Source of the DNA: Mesorhizobium koreense
GTDB lineage: Bacteria > Pseudomonadota > Alphaproteobacteria > Rhizobiales > Rhizobiaceae
DNA length: 64,000 bases
Direction of reading: 5' to 3'
Assembly: GCF_031656215.1 (NCBI RefSeq)
Contig: NZ_CP134228.1
Span: 4,917,001-4,981,000 of the forward strand
Shown here: positions 16,817-26,393 of the stretch, one piece after another
Position numbering within the stretch: position 1 is the first letter of the stretch
How the letters are laid out: each line of letters begins with the position of its first letter
Notes under the pieces: generated by a model
Database searches by the model: none
What the model saw: only the letters and a program-made list of their open reading frames with translations
Told to the model about the DNA's origin: nothing
Position numbers and translations under genes: made by a program

Positions 16817-18463
16817 TTGGCCAACGCTTCATTCGATACGGCTCTCGCCGCACTTCGCGCCCATCGGAAAAGCGCCGCGCCGAAGGACATGCGTATCGCC
16901 TTCGCCGACGATCCGGGCCGTTTTAAAAAATTTTCGCTGATGCTCGACGATCTCCTGCTCGACTGGTCGAAATGCGCCGTCACGTCCGAGACAATGAAAC
17001 TGCTGCAGGGCCTCGCCGTCGCGGCGAAGGTCGAGGAGCGGCGGGCGGCCATGTTCGCCGGCAAGCATATAAACATCACCGAGGACCGCGCCGTGCTGCA
17101 CACGGCGCTTCGCAACGTTGGTGACAAGCCCGTCACGACAGACGGCGAGGACGTGATGCCGGAGGTGCGTTCGGTGCTCGCCGCAATGGGCAAGTTCGCC
17201 GACGGCATCCGCGACGGCACGATCAAGGGCGCGACCGGCAAGAGGATCACCGACATCGTCAATATCGGCATCGGCGGCTCCGACCTCGGCCCCGCCATGG
17301 CGACGCTGGCGCTATCGCCCTATCATGACGGCCCGCGCGCGCATTTCGTCTCCAATGTTGACGGCGCCCACATCGCCGACACGGTTGCGCCGCTTTCCGC
17401 CGAAACGACGCTCTTCATCATCGCGTCGAAGACCTTCACCACGATCGAGACGATGACGAATGCCGGCACGGCGCGCCGGTGGATCGCCGACAAGCTCGGG
17501 CCGGATGCGGTCCAGCATCATTTTGCCGCCGTATCGACTGCGCTCGACAAGGTCGCAGCGTTCGGCATCCAGAAGGAGCGGGTCTTCGGCTTCTGGGACT
17601 GGGTGGGCGGCCGCTATTCGCTATGGTCGGCGATCGGCCTGCCGATCATGATCGCCATCGGGCCGGAGCGGTTCCATTCCTTCCTTTCCGGCGCGCACGC
17701 CATGGACAAGCATTTCCGCTCCGCGCCAATGTTGGAGAACCTTCCCTTCGTGCTCGGCCTCGTCGGCTACTGGAACCGGGTCGTCTGTCAATACCCGGCG
17801 CGCGCGGTGATCCCCTACGACCAGCGGCTTGCCCGCCTGCCGGCCTATCTGCAGCAACTCGACATGGAATCGAACGGCAAGCATGTGACGCTGGAAGGGG
17901 CCGAGGCCGAAACGCCGACCGGACCGCTGGTGTGGGGCGAGCCGGGGACCAACGGCCAGCACGCCTTCTTCCAACTCCTGCACCAGGGTACCGACATCAT
18001 CCCCGTCGAGTTCATCGCCGCGGCGGAAGGCCACGAACCGGAACTGAAACATCACCACGATCTGCTTCTCGCCAATTGCCTTGCGCAATCGGAAGCCTTC
18101 ATGCGCGGTCGCACCCTGGAGGAAGCGAAAAAGCAGATGCTCGGCAAGGGGATGGGCAAGGCCGAGGTCGACAGGATCGCGCCGCATCGCGTCTTCGCCG
18201 GGAACCGACCCTCGATCACCATCCTCTACCGCAAGCTCGACCCCTATGCGCTCGGAAGGCTGATCGCGCTTTACGAGCACCGGGTCTTCGTCGAGGGGGC
18301 GCTGTTCGACATCAACTCCTTCGATCAGTGGGGCGTGGAACTCGGCAAGGAACTGGCGACGGAGCTCCTGCCGGTCGTGGAAGGCAAGGCGAGCGCGGCG
18401 GGCAAGGACTCTTCGACGGCCGGTCTCGTGGCGAGGATTGCCGATCTCAGGAAGGCGGGCTGA
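16817..18463 (+). CDS. pgi: Glucose-6-phosphate isomerase
   Basis: Interconverts glucose-6-phosphate and fructose-6-phosphate. The 548-residue length is typical. Signatures include [48 protein letters not shown] and the C-terminal signature [20 protein letters not shown]. The start is a TTG at 16817 ([13 protein letters not shown]), chosen for its cgggag ribosome-binding site 7 bases upstream and the family N-terminus. The frame is open further upstream but looks non-coding there. The HAD phosphatase gene follows within 6 bases, so the two are cotranscribed. Confidence 0.96.
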   Translation: MANASFDTALAALRAHRKSAAPKDMRIAFADDPGRFKKFSLMLDDLLLDWSKCAVTSETMKLLQGLAVAAKVEERRAAMFAGKHINITEDRAVLHTALRNVGDKPVTTDGEDVMPEVRSVLAAMGKFADGIRDGTIKGATGKRITDIVNIGIGGSDLGPAMATLALSPYHDGPRAHFVSNVDGAHIADTVAPLSAETTLFIIASKTFTTIETMTNAGTARRWIADKLGPDAVQHHFAAVSTALDKVAAFGIQKERVFGFWDWVGGRYSLWSAIGLPIMIAIGPERFHSFLSGAHAMDKHFRSAPMLENLPFVLGLVGYWNRVVCQYPARAVIPYDQRLARLPAYLQQLDMESNGKHVTLEGAEAETPTGPLVWGEPGTNGQHAFFQLLHQGTDIIPVEFIAAAEGHEPELKHHHDLLLANCLAQSEAFMRGRTLEEAKKQMLGKGMGKAEVDRIAPHRVFAGNRPSITILYRKLDPYALGRLIALYEHRVFVEGALFDINSFDQWGVELGKELATELLPVVEGKASAAGKDSSTAGLVARIADLRKAG

Positions 18464-18468
18464 CGGAC

Positions 18469-19176
18469 GTGGCGGGCATCAAGGGGATTTTGTTCGACAA
18501 GGACGGCACGCTGATCGACTTCGACCGGACATGGTTCGAGGTCGCCGACCTGATGGCGCTGAAAGCGGCGAACGGCTCACGCAGCCGAGCCGACCATCTG
18601 CTGATCGAGGCCGGCTATGATTTCGGCACAAGGCGTTTCAAGGCGGATTCGGTCTTCGCGGCTGGCACCAACGCCGACGTGATTGCGCTCTGGTATCCGG
18701 GCCAGTCGCCTGCTGAACGACAGGCGACGGTCGAGGATTACGACCGCTTCGTCGGCGAGAATGCCTCGGCAAAACCCTATGGCCTGCCGGGGGTGAAAGA
18801 TGCGATCACCAAATTGCACGGGCTGGGCTATCGGATGGGGGTCGCCACCAACGATTCCACCAGAGGGGCGGAGCGGACGCTCGCCGCGCTCGGCATGTCC
18901 CAGCTTTTCGACGCCGCCTATGGCTATGACGCCGTCGCCAATCCGAAGCCCGCGCCCGATACGGTGCGCGCCTTCTGCGACCTGACCGGCTACAAGCCTT
19001 CCGAGGTGGCGATGGTCGGCGACAACCGGCACGATATGGAGATGGCGCGGGCTGCCGGCGCCGGCATGGCAATCGGGGTCTTGAGCGGCAACGGCACGCG
19101 CGAGACGCTTTCGCCGCTTGCCGATATCCTCATCGAGTCGGTCGCCGACCTGCCGGGTCTGCTCGCCGGAGAATAG
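18469..19176 (+). CDS. HAD-family hydrolase, phosphoglycolate-phosphatase-like
   Basis: A 235-residue HAD phosphatase starting at a GTG 5 bases after the pgi stop. Motif I FDKDGTL places the nucleophile and acid at D10 and D12; later motifs are VATNDST, NPKPAPDTV and MVGDNRHDMEMARAAGA. This is the phosphoglycolate phosphatase-like (Gph) subgroup, with an alpha-helical cap. The substrate is not certain, and sugar phosphate or phosphoglycolate are both possible. Linkage to pgi suggests removal of a metabolic side product. Confidence 0.85.
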   Translation: MAGIKGILFDKDGTLIDFDRTWFEVADLMALKAANGSRSRADHLLIEAGYDFGTRRFKADSVFAAGTNADVIALWYPGQSPAERQATVEDYDRFVGENASAKPYGLPGVKDAITKLHGLGYRMGVATNDSTRGAERTLAALGMSQLFDAAYGYDAVANPKPAPDTVRAFCDLTGYKPSEVAMVGDNRHDMEMARAAGAGMAIGVLSGNGTRETLSPLADILIESVADLPGLLAGE

Positions 19177-19178
19177 CG

Positions 19179-19730
19179 CTACTGCCCGAAACCCTGGTGG
19201 TTCAGGAGAAAGACGCGCTCGGCGGGCGTGCTCGCGCGCCCTAGAATCTTGTTCCGATGAGGAAAGCGGCCGAATTTCGCGACAATGTCGCGATGTTCGA
19301 CGGCGAATTTCTCGTTCTTGCCGGCATCCTGAGCGCGGAACAGCGTGACCGAGCGTTCCTGGTCGGCCAGGATCTCGCTGTGCATGAAGGGCATGTAGAG
19401 GAACTGTTTCTCCGTCTCGCTCAGCTTTTCGTCCAGCTTCCTCGCCAGCGCCTTTCGCGCGATATCGATCGCCTGATCGTCCGTGGCAAAAGCCTCCGCC
19501 GTGCCGCGGAACATGTTGCGGGGGAACTGGTCGAGCGCGATGGTGGCGGCAAGCGCCGCGCGCGGCTCCTCGAACGCGGCCGCCGGGACATTCGAGCGGA
19601 TTTCCCCGTAAAGGGGCTCGAAGCGGTCCTTGATCACGCGATCGGTCGCGTCGCTGCGGGTAAACCAGTCCTCCTCGGTCAGTTCCCCGAACCAGAAGGA
19701 CAAAATCGTCTCAACCCAGTCTTCCTGCAT
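19179..19730 (-). CDS. DUF924 family protein
   Basis: A 183-residue helical protein of the DUF924 family, with the conserved [21 protein letters not shown] and [10 protein letters not shown] segments. Its function is not established. The start [10 protein letters not shown] at 19730 follows an aaggaag ribosome-binding site, and the frame further upstream is not needed. It is convergent with the HAD gene, with stops only 2 bases apart, and divergent from the dipeptide transporter operon. Confidence 0.88.
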   Translation of the reverse strand: MQEDWVETILSFWFGELTEEDWFTRSDATDRVIKDRFEPLYGEIRSNVPAAAFEEPRAALAATIALDQFPRNMFRGTAEAFATDDQAIDIARKALARKLDEKLSETEKQFLYMPFMHSEILADQERSVTLFRAQDAGKNEKFAVEHRDIVAKFGRFPHRNKILGRASTPAERVFLLNHQGFGQ

Positions 19731-19885
19731 CGTGCTTCCTTCGTTCGTCGGGCGTTCCGGCACGTCAACGCCATCGTGACGTATCGTCCGGCGGCGGGGT
19801 GTTTCCATGCTCGCAGAACGGTGGTTATATGGAAATCCGCGCACCGGACAAGCGGCCGGGCGACAAGAATGAATGGGAGTTACCT

Positions 19886-21478
19886 ATGAAAAAAATGGGG
19901 TTCATGGCGGCGATGCTCGCCGCGACGCTGTTTAGCGGCGTCGCCAGCGCCAAGACGCTGGTCTATTGCTCGGAGGGTTCGCCGGAAGGCTTCGACCCCG
20001 GGCTCTATACGGCGGGAACGACCTTCGACGCATCGTCGAAGCCGGTCTATAACCGCCTGGTCGAATTCAAGCGCGGCACGACCGAGGTCGTTCCAGGCCT
20101 TGCCGAGAAATGGGACGTGTCCGACGACGGGCTCGAATATACCTTCCACCTGCGCAAGGGCGTGAAGTTCCAGACCACCGACTTCTTCAAACCGACCCGC
20201 GACTTCGACGCCGACGATGTCGTGTTCTCCTTCGAGCGCATGCTCGACAAGAAGAATCCCTGGTACAGCTACGCCGGGGGCCAATGGGAATATTTCGACG
20301 CCATGTCGATGCCCACGCTCATCAAGAGCGTCGAGAAGGTCGACGATCTGACGGTGAAATTCACGCTTACCCATCCAGAAGCGCCCTTCATCGCCAACAT
20401 GGCGATGGATTTTGCCTCCATCATGTCGAAGGAATATGCCGACCAGCTTGCCAAGGACGGCAAGAAGGAAATGCTGAACCAGCAGCCGCTTGGAACCGGC
20501 CCCTTCCAGTTCGTCGGCTATCAGAAGGACGCGGTGATCCGCTACAAGGCCAATCCCGATTTCTGGGACGGCAAGCAGGCGATCGACGATCTCGTTTTCG
20601 CTATCACGCCCGACGCGGCGGTGCGCTACCAGAAGCTGCAGGCCGGAGAATGCCAGGTCATGGCCTATCCGGCGCCGGCCGACGTCGCGGCCATGAAGAA
20701 GAACGACAAGCTCACAGTCTTGGAGCAGGCCGGGCTCAATGTCGCCTACATGTCCTACAACACGACCCAGAAGCCCTTCGACAACGTCAAGGTCAGGAAG
20801 GCGCTCAACATGGCCGTCAACAAGAAGGCCATCATCGACGCCGTGTATCAGGGTTCGGGGCAGGCCGCGATCAACCCCATCCCGCCAACCATGTGGGGCT
20901 ACAACAAGGACGTGAAGGACGATTCCTACGATCCGGACGCGGCCAAGAAGATGCTGGAGGAAGCCGGCGTCAAGGATCTCCAGATGAAGATCTGGGCAAT
21001 GCCGGTGCAACGCCCCTACATGCCCAACGCCCGCCGCACGGCCGAGTTGATCCAGTCCGATTTCGCCAAGATCGGCGTGAAGGCGCAGATCATCTCCTAT
21101 GAATGGGGCGAATACCTGAAGCGCGCCGGCGAGAAGGACCATGACGGCGCCGTCATCCTCGGCTGGACCGGCGACAATGGCGATCCGGACAACTTCATGG
21201 CCACGCTGCTCGGCTGCGACGGCGTCGGCACGTCCAACAATACGGCCGAGTTCTGCTACAAGCCCTATGAAGACCTCATCCAGAAGGCCAAGAGGGTCTC
21301 CGACCAGGCCGAACGCGCCAAGCTCTACGAGCAGGCCGAGGTGATCTTCAAGGAACAGGCGCCCTGGCTCACCATCGCGCACTCGACGGTGTTCATGCCG
21401 ATGCTGAAGTCGGTCCAGAACTACAAGATGGACCCGCTCGGCTCGCATCGCTTCGACGGCGTCGATATCACCGAGTAA
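19886..21478 (+). CDS. dppA: ABC transporter dipeptide-type periplasmic binding protein (SBP_bac_5)
   Basis: A 530-residue family 5 extracellular solute-binding protein with a signal peptide [22 protein letters not shown] cut before KTLVYCSEG (22 residues). The mature N-terminus [15 protein letters not shown] and the motif [11 protein letters not shown] are typical of DppA. It is first in an operon ending with two ATPases. Dipeptides are the likely cargo, though delta-aminolevulinate or haem have been reported for DppA homologues. The ATG has a gggag ribosome-binding site. Confidence 0.92.
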   Translation: MKKMGFMAAMLAATLFSGVASAKTLVYCSEGSPEGFDPGLYTAGTTFDASSKPVYNRLVEFKRGTTEVVPGLAEKWDVSDDGLEYTFHLRKGVKFQTTDFFKPTRDFDADDVVFSFERMLDKKNPWYSYAGGQWEYFDAMSMPTLIKSVEKVDDLTVKFTLTHPEAPFIANMAMDFASIMSKEYADQLAKDGKKEMLNQQPLGTGPFQFVGYQKDAVIRYKANPDFWDGKQAIDDLVFAITPDAAVRYQKLQAGECQVMAYPAPADVAAMKKNDKLTVLEQAGLNVAYMSYNTTQKPFDNVKVRKALNMAVNKKAIIDAVYQGSGQAAINPIPPTMWGYNKDVKDDSYDPDAAKKMLEEAGVKDLQMKIWAMPVQRPYMPNARRTAELIQSDFAKIGVKAQIISYEWGEYLKRAGEKDHDGAVILGWTGDNGDPDNFMATLLGCDGVGTSNNTAEFCYKPYEDLIQKAKRVSDQAERAKLYEQAEVIFKEQAPWLTIAHSTVFMPMLKSVQNYKMDPLGSHRFDGVDITE

Positions 21479-21493
21479 CCAGGGAACAGCCAT

Positions 21494-21546
21494 GCCGGCC
21501 ACGTTCAAGCACTTTCCCGCGCTCAAGCGGGAAGGTGTTGGCCGGC
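21494..21546 (+). terminator. Nested intercistronic hairpin between dppA and dppB
   Basis: Outer arms gccggcca (21494-21501) and tggccggc (21539-21546) enclose an inner 11-base stem, cactttcccgc (21510-21520) with gcgggaaggtg (21527-21537), over a gctcaa loop. There is one G-T pair in the inner stem. No T-run follows, so it is more likely an mRNA stabiliser or partial terminator that favours dppA expression over dppBCDF than a full terminator. Confidence 0.6.
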
Positions 21547-21572
21547 GCGCCGTCCATCCTTGAGAAGACGGG

Positions 21573-22583
21573 ATGCTCCGCTTCATACTGGTCAAGATCG
21601 GCCTCCTGATCCCCACTTTCATCGGCGTGGCGATCGCGGCCTTCGGCTTCGTCCGCCTCCTGCCCGGCGATCCGGTGCTGCTGCTTGCCGGCGAGCACGG
21701 GATAAGCCCGGAACGGCATGCGGAACTGATGCACCAATACGGCTTCGACCAGCCGATCTGGGTGCAATTCCTCGAGTTCCTGTGGCATCTGCTGCAGGGC
21801 GATCTCGGCGTCTCGATCGCCACCAAGCGCCCGGTCATCGGCGAGTTCCTGGCATTGTTCCCGGCAACGCTGGAGCTTTCCATCTGCGCCATTATCTTGG
21901 CGGTGATCCTGGGCATTCCAGCCGGCATCCTCGCCGCAACGAAGCGCGGGTCATGGGTCGACCAGACGATCATGGGTACCGCGCTCGTCGGCTATTCGAT
22001 GCCGATCTTCTGGTGGGGCTTGCTGCTCATCATCCTTTTCTCCGGCATCCTGCACTGGACGCCGGTCTCGGGCCGCATCTCGCTGATGTATTTCTTTCCG
22101 AACGTCACCGGCTTCATGCTGATCGACAGCCTGCTTTCGGGCCAGAAGGGCGCCTTCATCTCGGCTGCCTCGCACCTGATCCTGCCGACCATCGTGCTCA
22201 GCACGATCCCACTCGCCGTGATCGCCCGGCAAACGCGCTCGGCTATGCTCGAAGTGCTCGGCGAGGACTATGTGCGCACCGCCCGCGCCAAGGGCCTGTC
22301 GCCGGTGCGTGTCGTTTCCGTCCATGCGCTGCGCAACGCGCTCATTCCCGTCATCACCACGATCGGGCTCCAGATCGGCGTCCTGATGGCGGGCGCCATC
22401 CTCACCGAGACGATCTTCTCCTGGCCGGGTGTCGGCAAATGGATGGTCGATTCCATCTTCCGCCGCGACTATCCGGCCGTGCAGGGCGGGCTGCTGCTCA
22501 TCGCGCTGATCGTCATGGTCGTGAATCTGATCGTCGATCTGCTCTACGGCCTGGTGAATCCCAGGGTCAGGCATGGCAGGTGA
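21573..22583 (+). CDS. dppB: ABC transporter permease, dipeptide type (DppB)
   Basis: A 336-residue inner-membrane permease, with an N-terminal span then a periplasmic loop and five further spans. The EAA loop is RTARAKGLSPVRVVSVHALRNALIP (core ARAKGLSPVRV). It pairs with DppC to form the translocation pore. It lies 94 bases after dppA beyond the hairpin, and its stop overlaps the first possible start of dppC. Confidence 0.93.
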   Translation: MLRFILVKIGLLIPTFIGVAIAAFGFVRLLPGDPVLLLAGEHGISPERHAELMHQYGFDQPIWVQFLEFLWHLLQGDLGVSIATKRPVIGEFLALFPATLELSICAIILAVILGIPAGILAATKRGSWVDQTIMGTALVGYSMPIFWWGLLLIILFSGILHWTPVSGRISLMYFFPNVTGFMLIDSLLSGQKGAFISAASHLILPTIVLSTIPLAVIARQTRSAMLEVLGEDYVRTARAKGLSPVRVVSVHALRNALIPVITTIGLQIGVLMAGAILTETIFSWPGVGKWMVDSIFRRDYPAVQGGLLLIALIVMVVNLIVDLLYGLVNPRVRHGR

Positions 22584-22587
22584 AGAG

Positions 22588-23502
22588 ATGAGCGAAGCCA
22601 CCGCCCAATCAGCCGGAACCGATACCCGCCAGACAGGCCGACTGGCGTTGCTTGCCGAATTCTGGGCCTATTTCAGCGAGAACCGGGGCGCGGTCTACGG
22701 CCTCCTGTTCTTCGTCTTCATCTGCCTCGTCGCCATCTTCGCCGGCTTCATCGCGCCGCATGGTCCGGACGAGCAGTTCCGCGACGCGCTTCTGAAGCCG
22801 CCCGTTTTCCAGGAAGGCGGCGAATGGCGCTTCCTGCTCGGCACCGATGCCGTCGGCCGCGACGTGCTCTCGCGCATCATCTTCGGCAGTCGCTATTCGC
22901 TTTTCGTCGGCTGCGTCGTTGTCTCGGTCGCGCTTGTCGCCGGCATTCTGGTGGGGCTCATCGCGGGCTTCGTCGGCGGCTGGGTCGACACGCTCATCAT
23001 GCGCGTGATGGACATCATCCTCGCCTTCCCGAGCCTGCTTCTGGCATTGGCGCTGGTTGCCATCCTGGGTCCCAGCCTGACCAACGCCATGATCGCCATC
23101 GCCATCGTGCAGCAGCCGCATTACGTCAGGCTGACGCGGGCATCCGTGATGAGCGAGAAGCACCGCGACTACGTCACCGCCGCAAGGGTCGCCGGAGTGC
23201 GGCCGCTTCGGCTGATGTTCGTGACCATCCTGCCGAACTGCCTCGCGCCGCTCATCGTGCAGGCGGCGCTCTCCTTCTCCAACGCCATCCTGGACGCTGC
23301 CGCGCTCGGCTTCCTCGGCATGGGTGCGCAACCGCCAACGCCGGAATGGGGCACGATGCTCGCCGAGGCACGCGAGTTCATCCTGCGCGCCTGGTGGGTG
23401 GTGACCATGCCCGGCCTTGCCATCCTGTTCACTGTGCTCGCCATCAACCTCATGGGCGACGGCTTGCGCGACGCGCTCGATCCCAAACTGAAGAGGTCGT
23501 GA
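22588..23502 (+). CDS. dppC: ABC transporter permease, dipeptide type (DppC)
   Basis: A 304-residue second permease subunit with the OppC-type N-terminal segment (span at about 33-55) and the EAA loop [18 protein letters not shown]. The ATG at 22588 (MSEATAQ) was chosen because caggtgaagag gives the better ribosome-binding site. An in-frame ATG at 22573 overlaps the dppB stop. Four bases separate its stop from dppD. Confidence 0.92.
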   Translation: MSEATAQSAGTDTRQTGRLALLAEFWAYFSENRGAVYGLLFFVFICLVAIFAGFIAPHGPDEQFRDALLKPPVFQEGGEWRFLLGTDAVGRDVLSRIIFGSRYSLFVGCVVVSVALVAGILVGLIAGFVGGWVDTLIMRVMDIILAFPSLLLALALVAILGPSLTNAMIAIAIVQQPHYVRLTRASVMSEKHRDYVTAARVAGVRPLRLMFVTILPNCLAPLIVQAALSFSNAILDAAALGFLGMGAQPPTPEWGTMLAEAREFILRAWWVVTMPGLAILFTVLAINLMGDGLRDALDPKLKRS

Positions 23503-23506
23503 CGCC

Positions 23507-24505
23507 ATGGCCCTCCTCGACATCGAAAACCTCAGCGTCGAATTCGACACCGCCCATGGACCGTTCCGCGCCGTGGACGGCGTCTCCTTCTCGGTGGACG
23601 AGAGCGAAGTGTTGGCGATCGTGGGTGAATCCGGCTCAGGCAAGTCGGTCTCGATGCTCGCGGTGATGGGACTCCTGCCGTGGACGGCGAACGTCCGCGC
23701 CGACCGCATGCAGTTCGAAGGGCGCGACCTCCTCACCATGAGCGGTCGCGAGCGCCGCACCATCATCGGCCGCGACATCGCCATGATCTTCCAGGAACCG
23801 ATGTCGAGCCTCAATCCCTGCTTCACCGTGGGTTTCCAGCTCTCGGAGGCGCTGAAGACGCATCTGGCGCTCGGTCGACGCGCGCGCAGGGAACGCGCCA
23901 TCGACCTTCTGCGGCAGGTCGGCATCCCGGCCCCGGAGAAGCGGCTATCTTCCTTTCCGCACCAGCTTTCCGGCGGCATGAACCAGCGCGTGATGATCGC
24001 CATGGCGATCGCCTGCAACCCGAAGCTCCTGATCGCCGACGAGCCGACGACGGCGCTCGACGTCACCATCCAGGCGCAGATCCTCGACTTGCTCCTGAAA
24101 CTGCAGCGCGACACCAAGATGGCGCTGGTGCTCATCACGCATGATATGGGCGTAGTGGCCGAGACGGCCGAGCGCGTTTCGGTGCAATATGCCGGGCAGA
24201 AGGTCGAGGAGCAGCGCGTGCGGCCGCTCTTCGACGACCCGCACCATCCCTATACGGCCGCCCTCCTCTCGGCGTTGCCCGAACGCGCCACCGCGCGCCA
24301 TCTGCCTTCCATTCCGGGCATGGTGCCCGGCCAGTTCGACCGACCGTCCGGCTGCCTGTTTTCGCCGCGCTGCAAGTTCGCCACCGAACTCTGCCGGGAG
24401 GTCGTGCCGCCCAGGCAGGATGCAGAACTCGGTGCCGCGCTTTGCCATTACCCGCTCGAGCATGGCGTGCCGCGCGACCATCCCGTGAAGGGAATGGCGG
24501 CATGA
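23507..24505 (+). CDS. dppD: ABC transporter ATP-binding protein, dipeptide type (DppD)
   Basis: A 332-residue ATPase with Walker A GESGSGKS (residues 40-47), ABC signature LSGGMNQR, Walker [13 protein letters not shown] and the C-terminal oligopeptide/dipeptide domain containing [17 protein letters not shown]. It powers uptake with DppF. Its TGA overlaps the ATG of dppF (ATGA), so translation of the two ATPases is coupled. Confidence 0.93.
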   Translation: MALLDIENLSVEFDTAHGPFRAVDGVSFSVDESEVLAIVGESGSGKSVSMLAVMGLLPWTANVRADRMQFEGRDLLTMSGRERRTIIGRDIAMIFQEPMSSLNPCFTVGFQLSEALKTHLALGRRARRERAIDLLRQVGIPAPEKRLSSFPHQLSGGMNQRVMIAMAIACNPKLLIADEPTTALDVTIQAQILDLLLKLQRDTKMALVLITHDMGVVAETAERVSVQYAGQKVEEQRVRPLFDDPHHPYTAALLSALPERATARHLPSIPGMVPGQFDRPSGCLFSPRCKFATELCREVVPPRQDAELGAALCHYPLEHGVPRDHPVKGMAA

Positions 24506-25527
24506 GCGGCGATACCGTCCTCGAGGCGAAGGACCTCGCACGCTACTATCCCGTGTATCGGGGCGCATTCGCCAAGCCCGTCGAACTGAAGGCGCTGGAC
24601 GGGGCGAGCTTCACGCTGGAGCGGCGGAAGACGCTCGCGGTCGTCGGCGAATCCGGCTGCGGGAAGTCGACGCTCGCCCGGCTCGTCACCATGATCGAGC
24701 CGCCGACGAGAGGCGAACTGAAGATCACCGGCATCGACGTAGCCGCCGGCGGCGCGAAGGCGATGCGGCAATTGCGCAGCCAGGTGCAGATCGTCTTCCA
24801 GAACCCTTACGGATCGCTCAACCCTCGCCAGAAGATCGGCGCGGCGCTGGAGGAGCCGTTGCTCGTCAACACGAAGCTTTCCGCTTCCGAACGGCGGGAG
24901 CGTGCCCGTGCCATGATGGCGGCGGTCGGGCTGCGCAAGGAACACTACGAGCGTTTTCCGCACATGTTCTCCGGCGGCCAGCGCCAGCGCATCGCGATCG
25001 CCCGCGCGCTCATGCTCGACCCCGAGATCCTGGTGCTGGACGAGCCCGTTTCCGCGCTCGACGTCTCCATCCAGGCACAGGTGCTGAACCTGCTCCACGA
25101 CATGCAGGAGCGGATGAATCTCGCCTACATGTTCATCAGCCACGACCTGTCGGTCGTGCGCCACATCGCCGACGACGTGATGGTCATGTATCTCGGCCGG
25201 CCGGTGGAGCATGGGCCGCGCGAGAAGATCTTCGCCAATCCGCAGCATCCCTATACGCGGGCGCTGCTTTCGGCGACGCCCGTCGCCGATCCGACGCACA
25301 AGAAGGAGCGGATCGTCCTGAGGGGCGAACTCCCCTCGCCCATCTCGCCGCCCACCGGCTGCCCCTTCCATCCGCGCTGCCCGCTTGCCTTCGAGCGCTG
25401 CATGACCGAGGCACCGAAGCTGAAGCCTTCGCGCGGCGTGCTGGTCTCCTGCCATGCCGTCGAGGAGGGCAAGACGGGTGGCGCGGCGGTCGATGGCGCC
25501 CTTACCGAGGAGGCGGCCTCACAATAG
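24502..25527 (+). CDS. dppF: ABC transporter ATP-binding protein, dipeptide type (DppF)
   Basis: A 341-residue ATPase, the second of the pair: Walker [10 protein letters not shown], signature [14 protein letters not shown], Walker [13 protein letters not shown] and C-terminal [17 protein letters not shown]. The start [10 protein letters not shown] lies in the ATGA overlap with dppD; an upstream in-frame ATG at 24442 would lie within dppD and has no support. This is the last gene of the five-gene operon, ending just before a short stem-loop. Confidence 0.93.
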   Translation: MSGDTVLEAKDLARYYPVYRGAFAKPVELKALDGASFTLERRKTLAVVGESGCGKSTLARLVTMIEPPTRGELKITGIDVAAGGAKAMRQLRSQVQIVFQNPYGSLNPRQKIGAALEEPLLVNTKLSASERRERARAMMAAVGLRKEHYERFPHMFSGGQRQRIAIARALMLDPEILVLDEPVSALDVSIQAQVLNLLHDMQERMNLAYMFISHDLSVVRHIADDVMVMYLGRPVEHGPREKIFANPQHPYTRALLSATPVADPTHKKERIVLRGELPSPISPPTGCPFHPRCPLAFERCMTEAPKLKPSRGVLVSCHAVEEGKTGGAAVDGALTEEAASQ

Positions 25528-25531
25528 AAAT

Positions 25532-25558
25532 AGCCGGACGGTTCTATTTACTCCGGCT
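25532..25558 (+). terminator. Weak stem-loop after dppF
   Basis: Arms agccgga (25532-25538) and tccggct (25552-25558) can pair over a 13-base loop just past the dppF stop. There is no T-run, so termination here would be inefficient or factor-dependent. The dps gene starts 58 bases later. Confidence 0.35.
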
Positions 25559-25615
25559 GTACAGGGCCTAGATGCAGTGACATTGTTCAACCCATGATTT
25601 TATGGAGAGACCCGC

Positions 25616-26131
25616 ATGGCCAAGGATGATGCAAAGAAACTCCGCAAGGCTCCGCTGGCGACGCCGAGCAGCCTCGGCTCGAACGCGGCGAAGGATATTG
25701 CGGCCAGCCTGACGGCGCTCCTCGCCGACGTCTTCGCGCTCTACGTGAAGACCAAGAATTTCCATTGGCATATGTCGGGGCCGCACTTCCGCGACTACCA
25801 CCTTCTGCTCGACGAGCACGGGACTCAGATTTTCGCGATGACCGACGACATTGCCGAGCGGGCGCGCAAGGTCGGTGGCACGACATTGCGCTCCATCGGC
25901 CAAATCGCGAAGCTGCAGCGCATCCCCGACAATGACGCCGATTTCGTCGCGCCGGAGGACATGCTGGCCGAACTCAAGGAAGACAATCTCAAGCTGACCC
26001 AGATCATGCGCGAGGTGCACGACACATGCGATGAGCATGGCGATGTCGCCACTGCCAGCCTGCTTGAAAACTGGATAGACGAATCCGAACGCCGCACCTG
26101 GTTCCTGTTCGAGATGACCAGGCAGCGTTAG
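25616..26131 (+). CDS. dps: Dps-family DNA-binding ferritin-like protein
   Basis: A 171-residue Dps/ferritin-like protein that oxidises and stores iron and can coat DNA under oxidative or starvation stress. The ferroxidase region reads NFHWHMSGPHFRDYHLLLDE, followed by HGTQIFAMTDDIAERARKVG. A Lys-rich N-terminal tail (MAKDDAKKLRK) suits DNA binding. A gagag ribosome-binding site precedes the ATG. It is probably transcribed alone, although read-through from dppF is possible. Confidence 0.93.
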   Translation: MAKDDAKKLRKAPLATPSSLGSNAAKDIAASLTALLADVFALYVKTKNFHWHMSGPHFRDYHLLLDEHGTQIFAMTDDIAERARKVGGTTLRSIGQIAKLQRIPDNDADFVAPEDMLAELKEDNLKLTQIMREVHDTCDEHGDVATASLLENWIDESERRTWFLFEMTRQR

Positions 26132-26149
26132 GAGGCTCCTTAGAGGCGG

Positions 26150-26387
26150 TGCGTCCTTCGAGGCTCACCCTTCGGGCTCGCACCTCAGGATGAGGGAGGA
26201 CGGTGTTCCTGCATCTCAAGTCTCATGGAAAGCCCTGCAGGCTCGCTCTATCGAAATGCGTTCTTTGAGATTCACTACGCTTCGGGATGAGGGCTTTGGC
26301 ACAAACCTCCCTCATCCTGAGATGTGAGCCCCCGGGTCTTGCCTTTGGCAAGCCTGAGGACAGGCTCCGCGAGCCTCGAAGGACGCA
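26150..26387. repeat. Intergenic palindromic repeats, second locus
   Basis: A clear copy lies at 26150-26199 (gcgtccttcgaggct...cacctcaggatgaggg). An inverted, expanded copy lies at 26306-26387, its middle holding extra bases that resemble a duplicated half (agcctgaggacaggct). A degraded fragment lies around 26259-26293. They fill the whole 262-base gap between convergent dps and the ligase gene; nothing else is seen there. Confidence 0.8.
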
Positions 26388-26393
26388 CCCACC

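Noticed and set aside
19880-21973. A 697-codon minus-strand open frame over dppA
   Set aside because: DppA on the plus strand has a signal peptide and family motifs; the antisense frame is only a shadow.
26150-26387. A CRISPR array or attachment site in the repeat-rich gap
   Set aside because: The copies are inverted, few and unevenly spaced, with no cas genes, integrase or tRNA nearby. They match the intergenic palindrome family elsewhere in the window.
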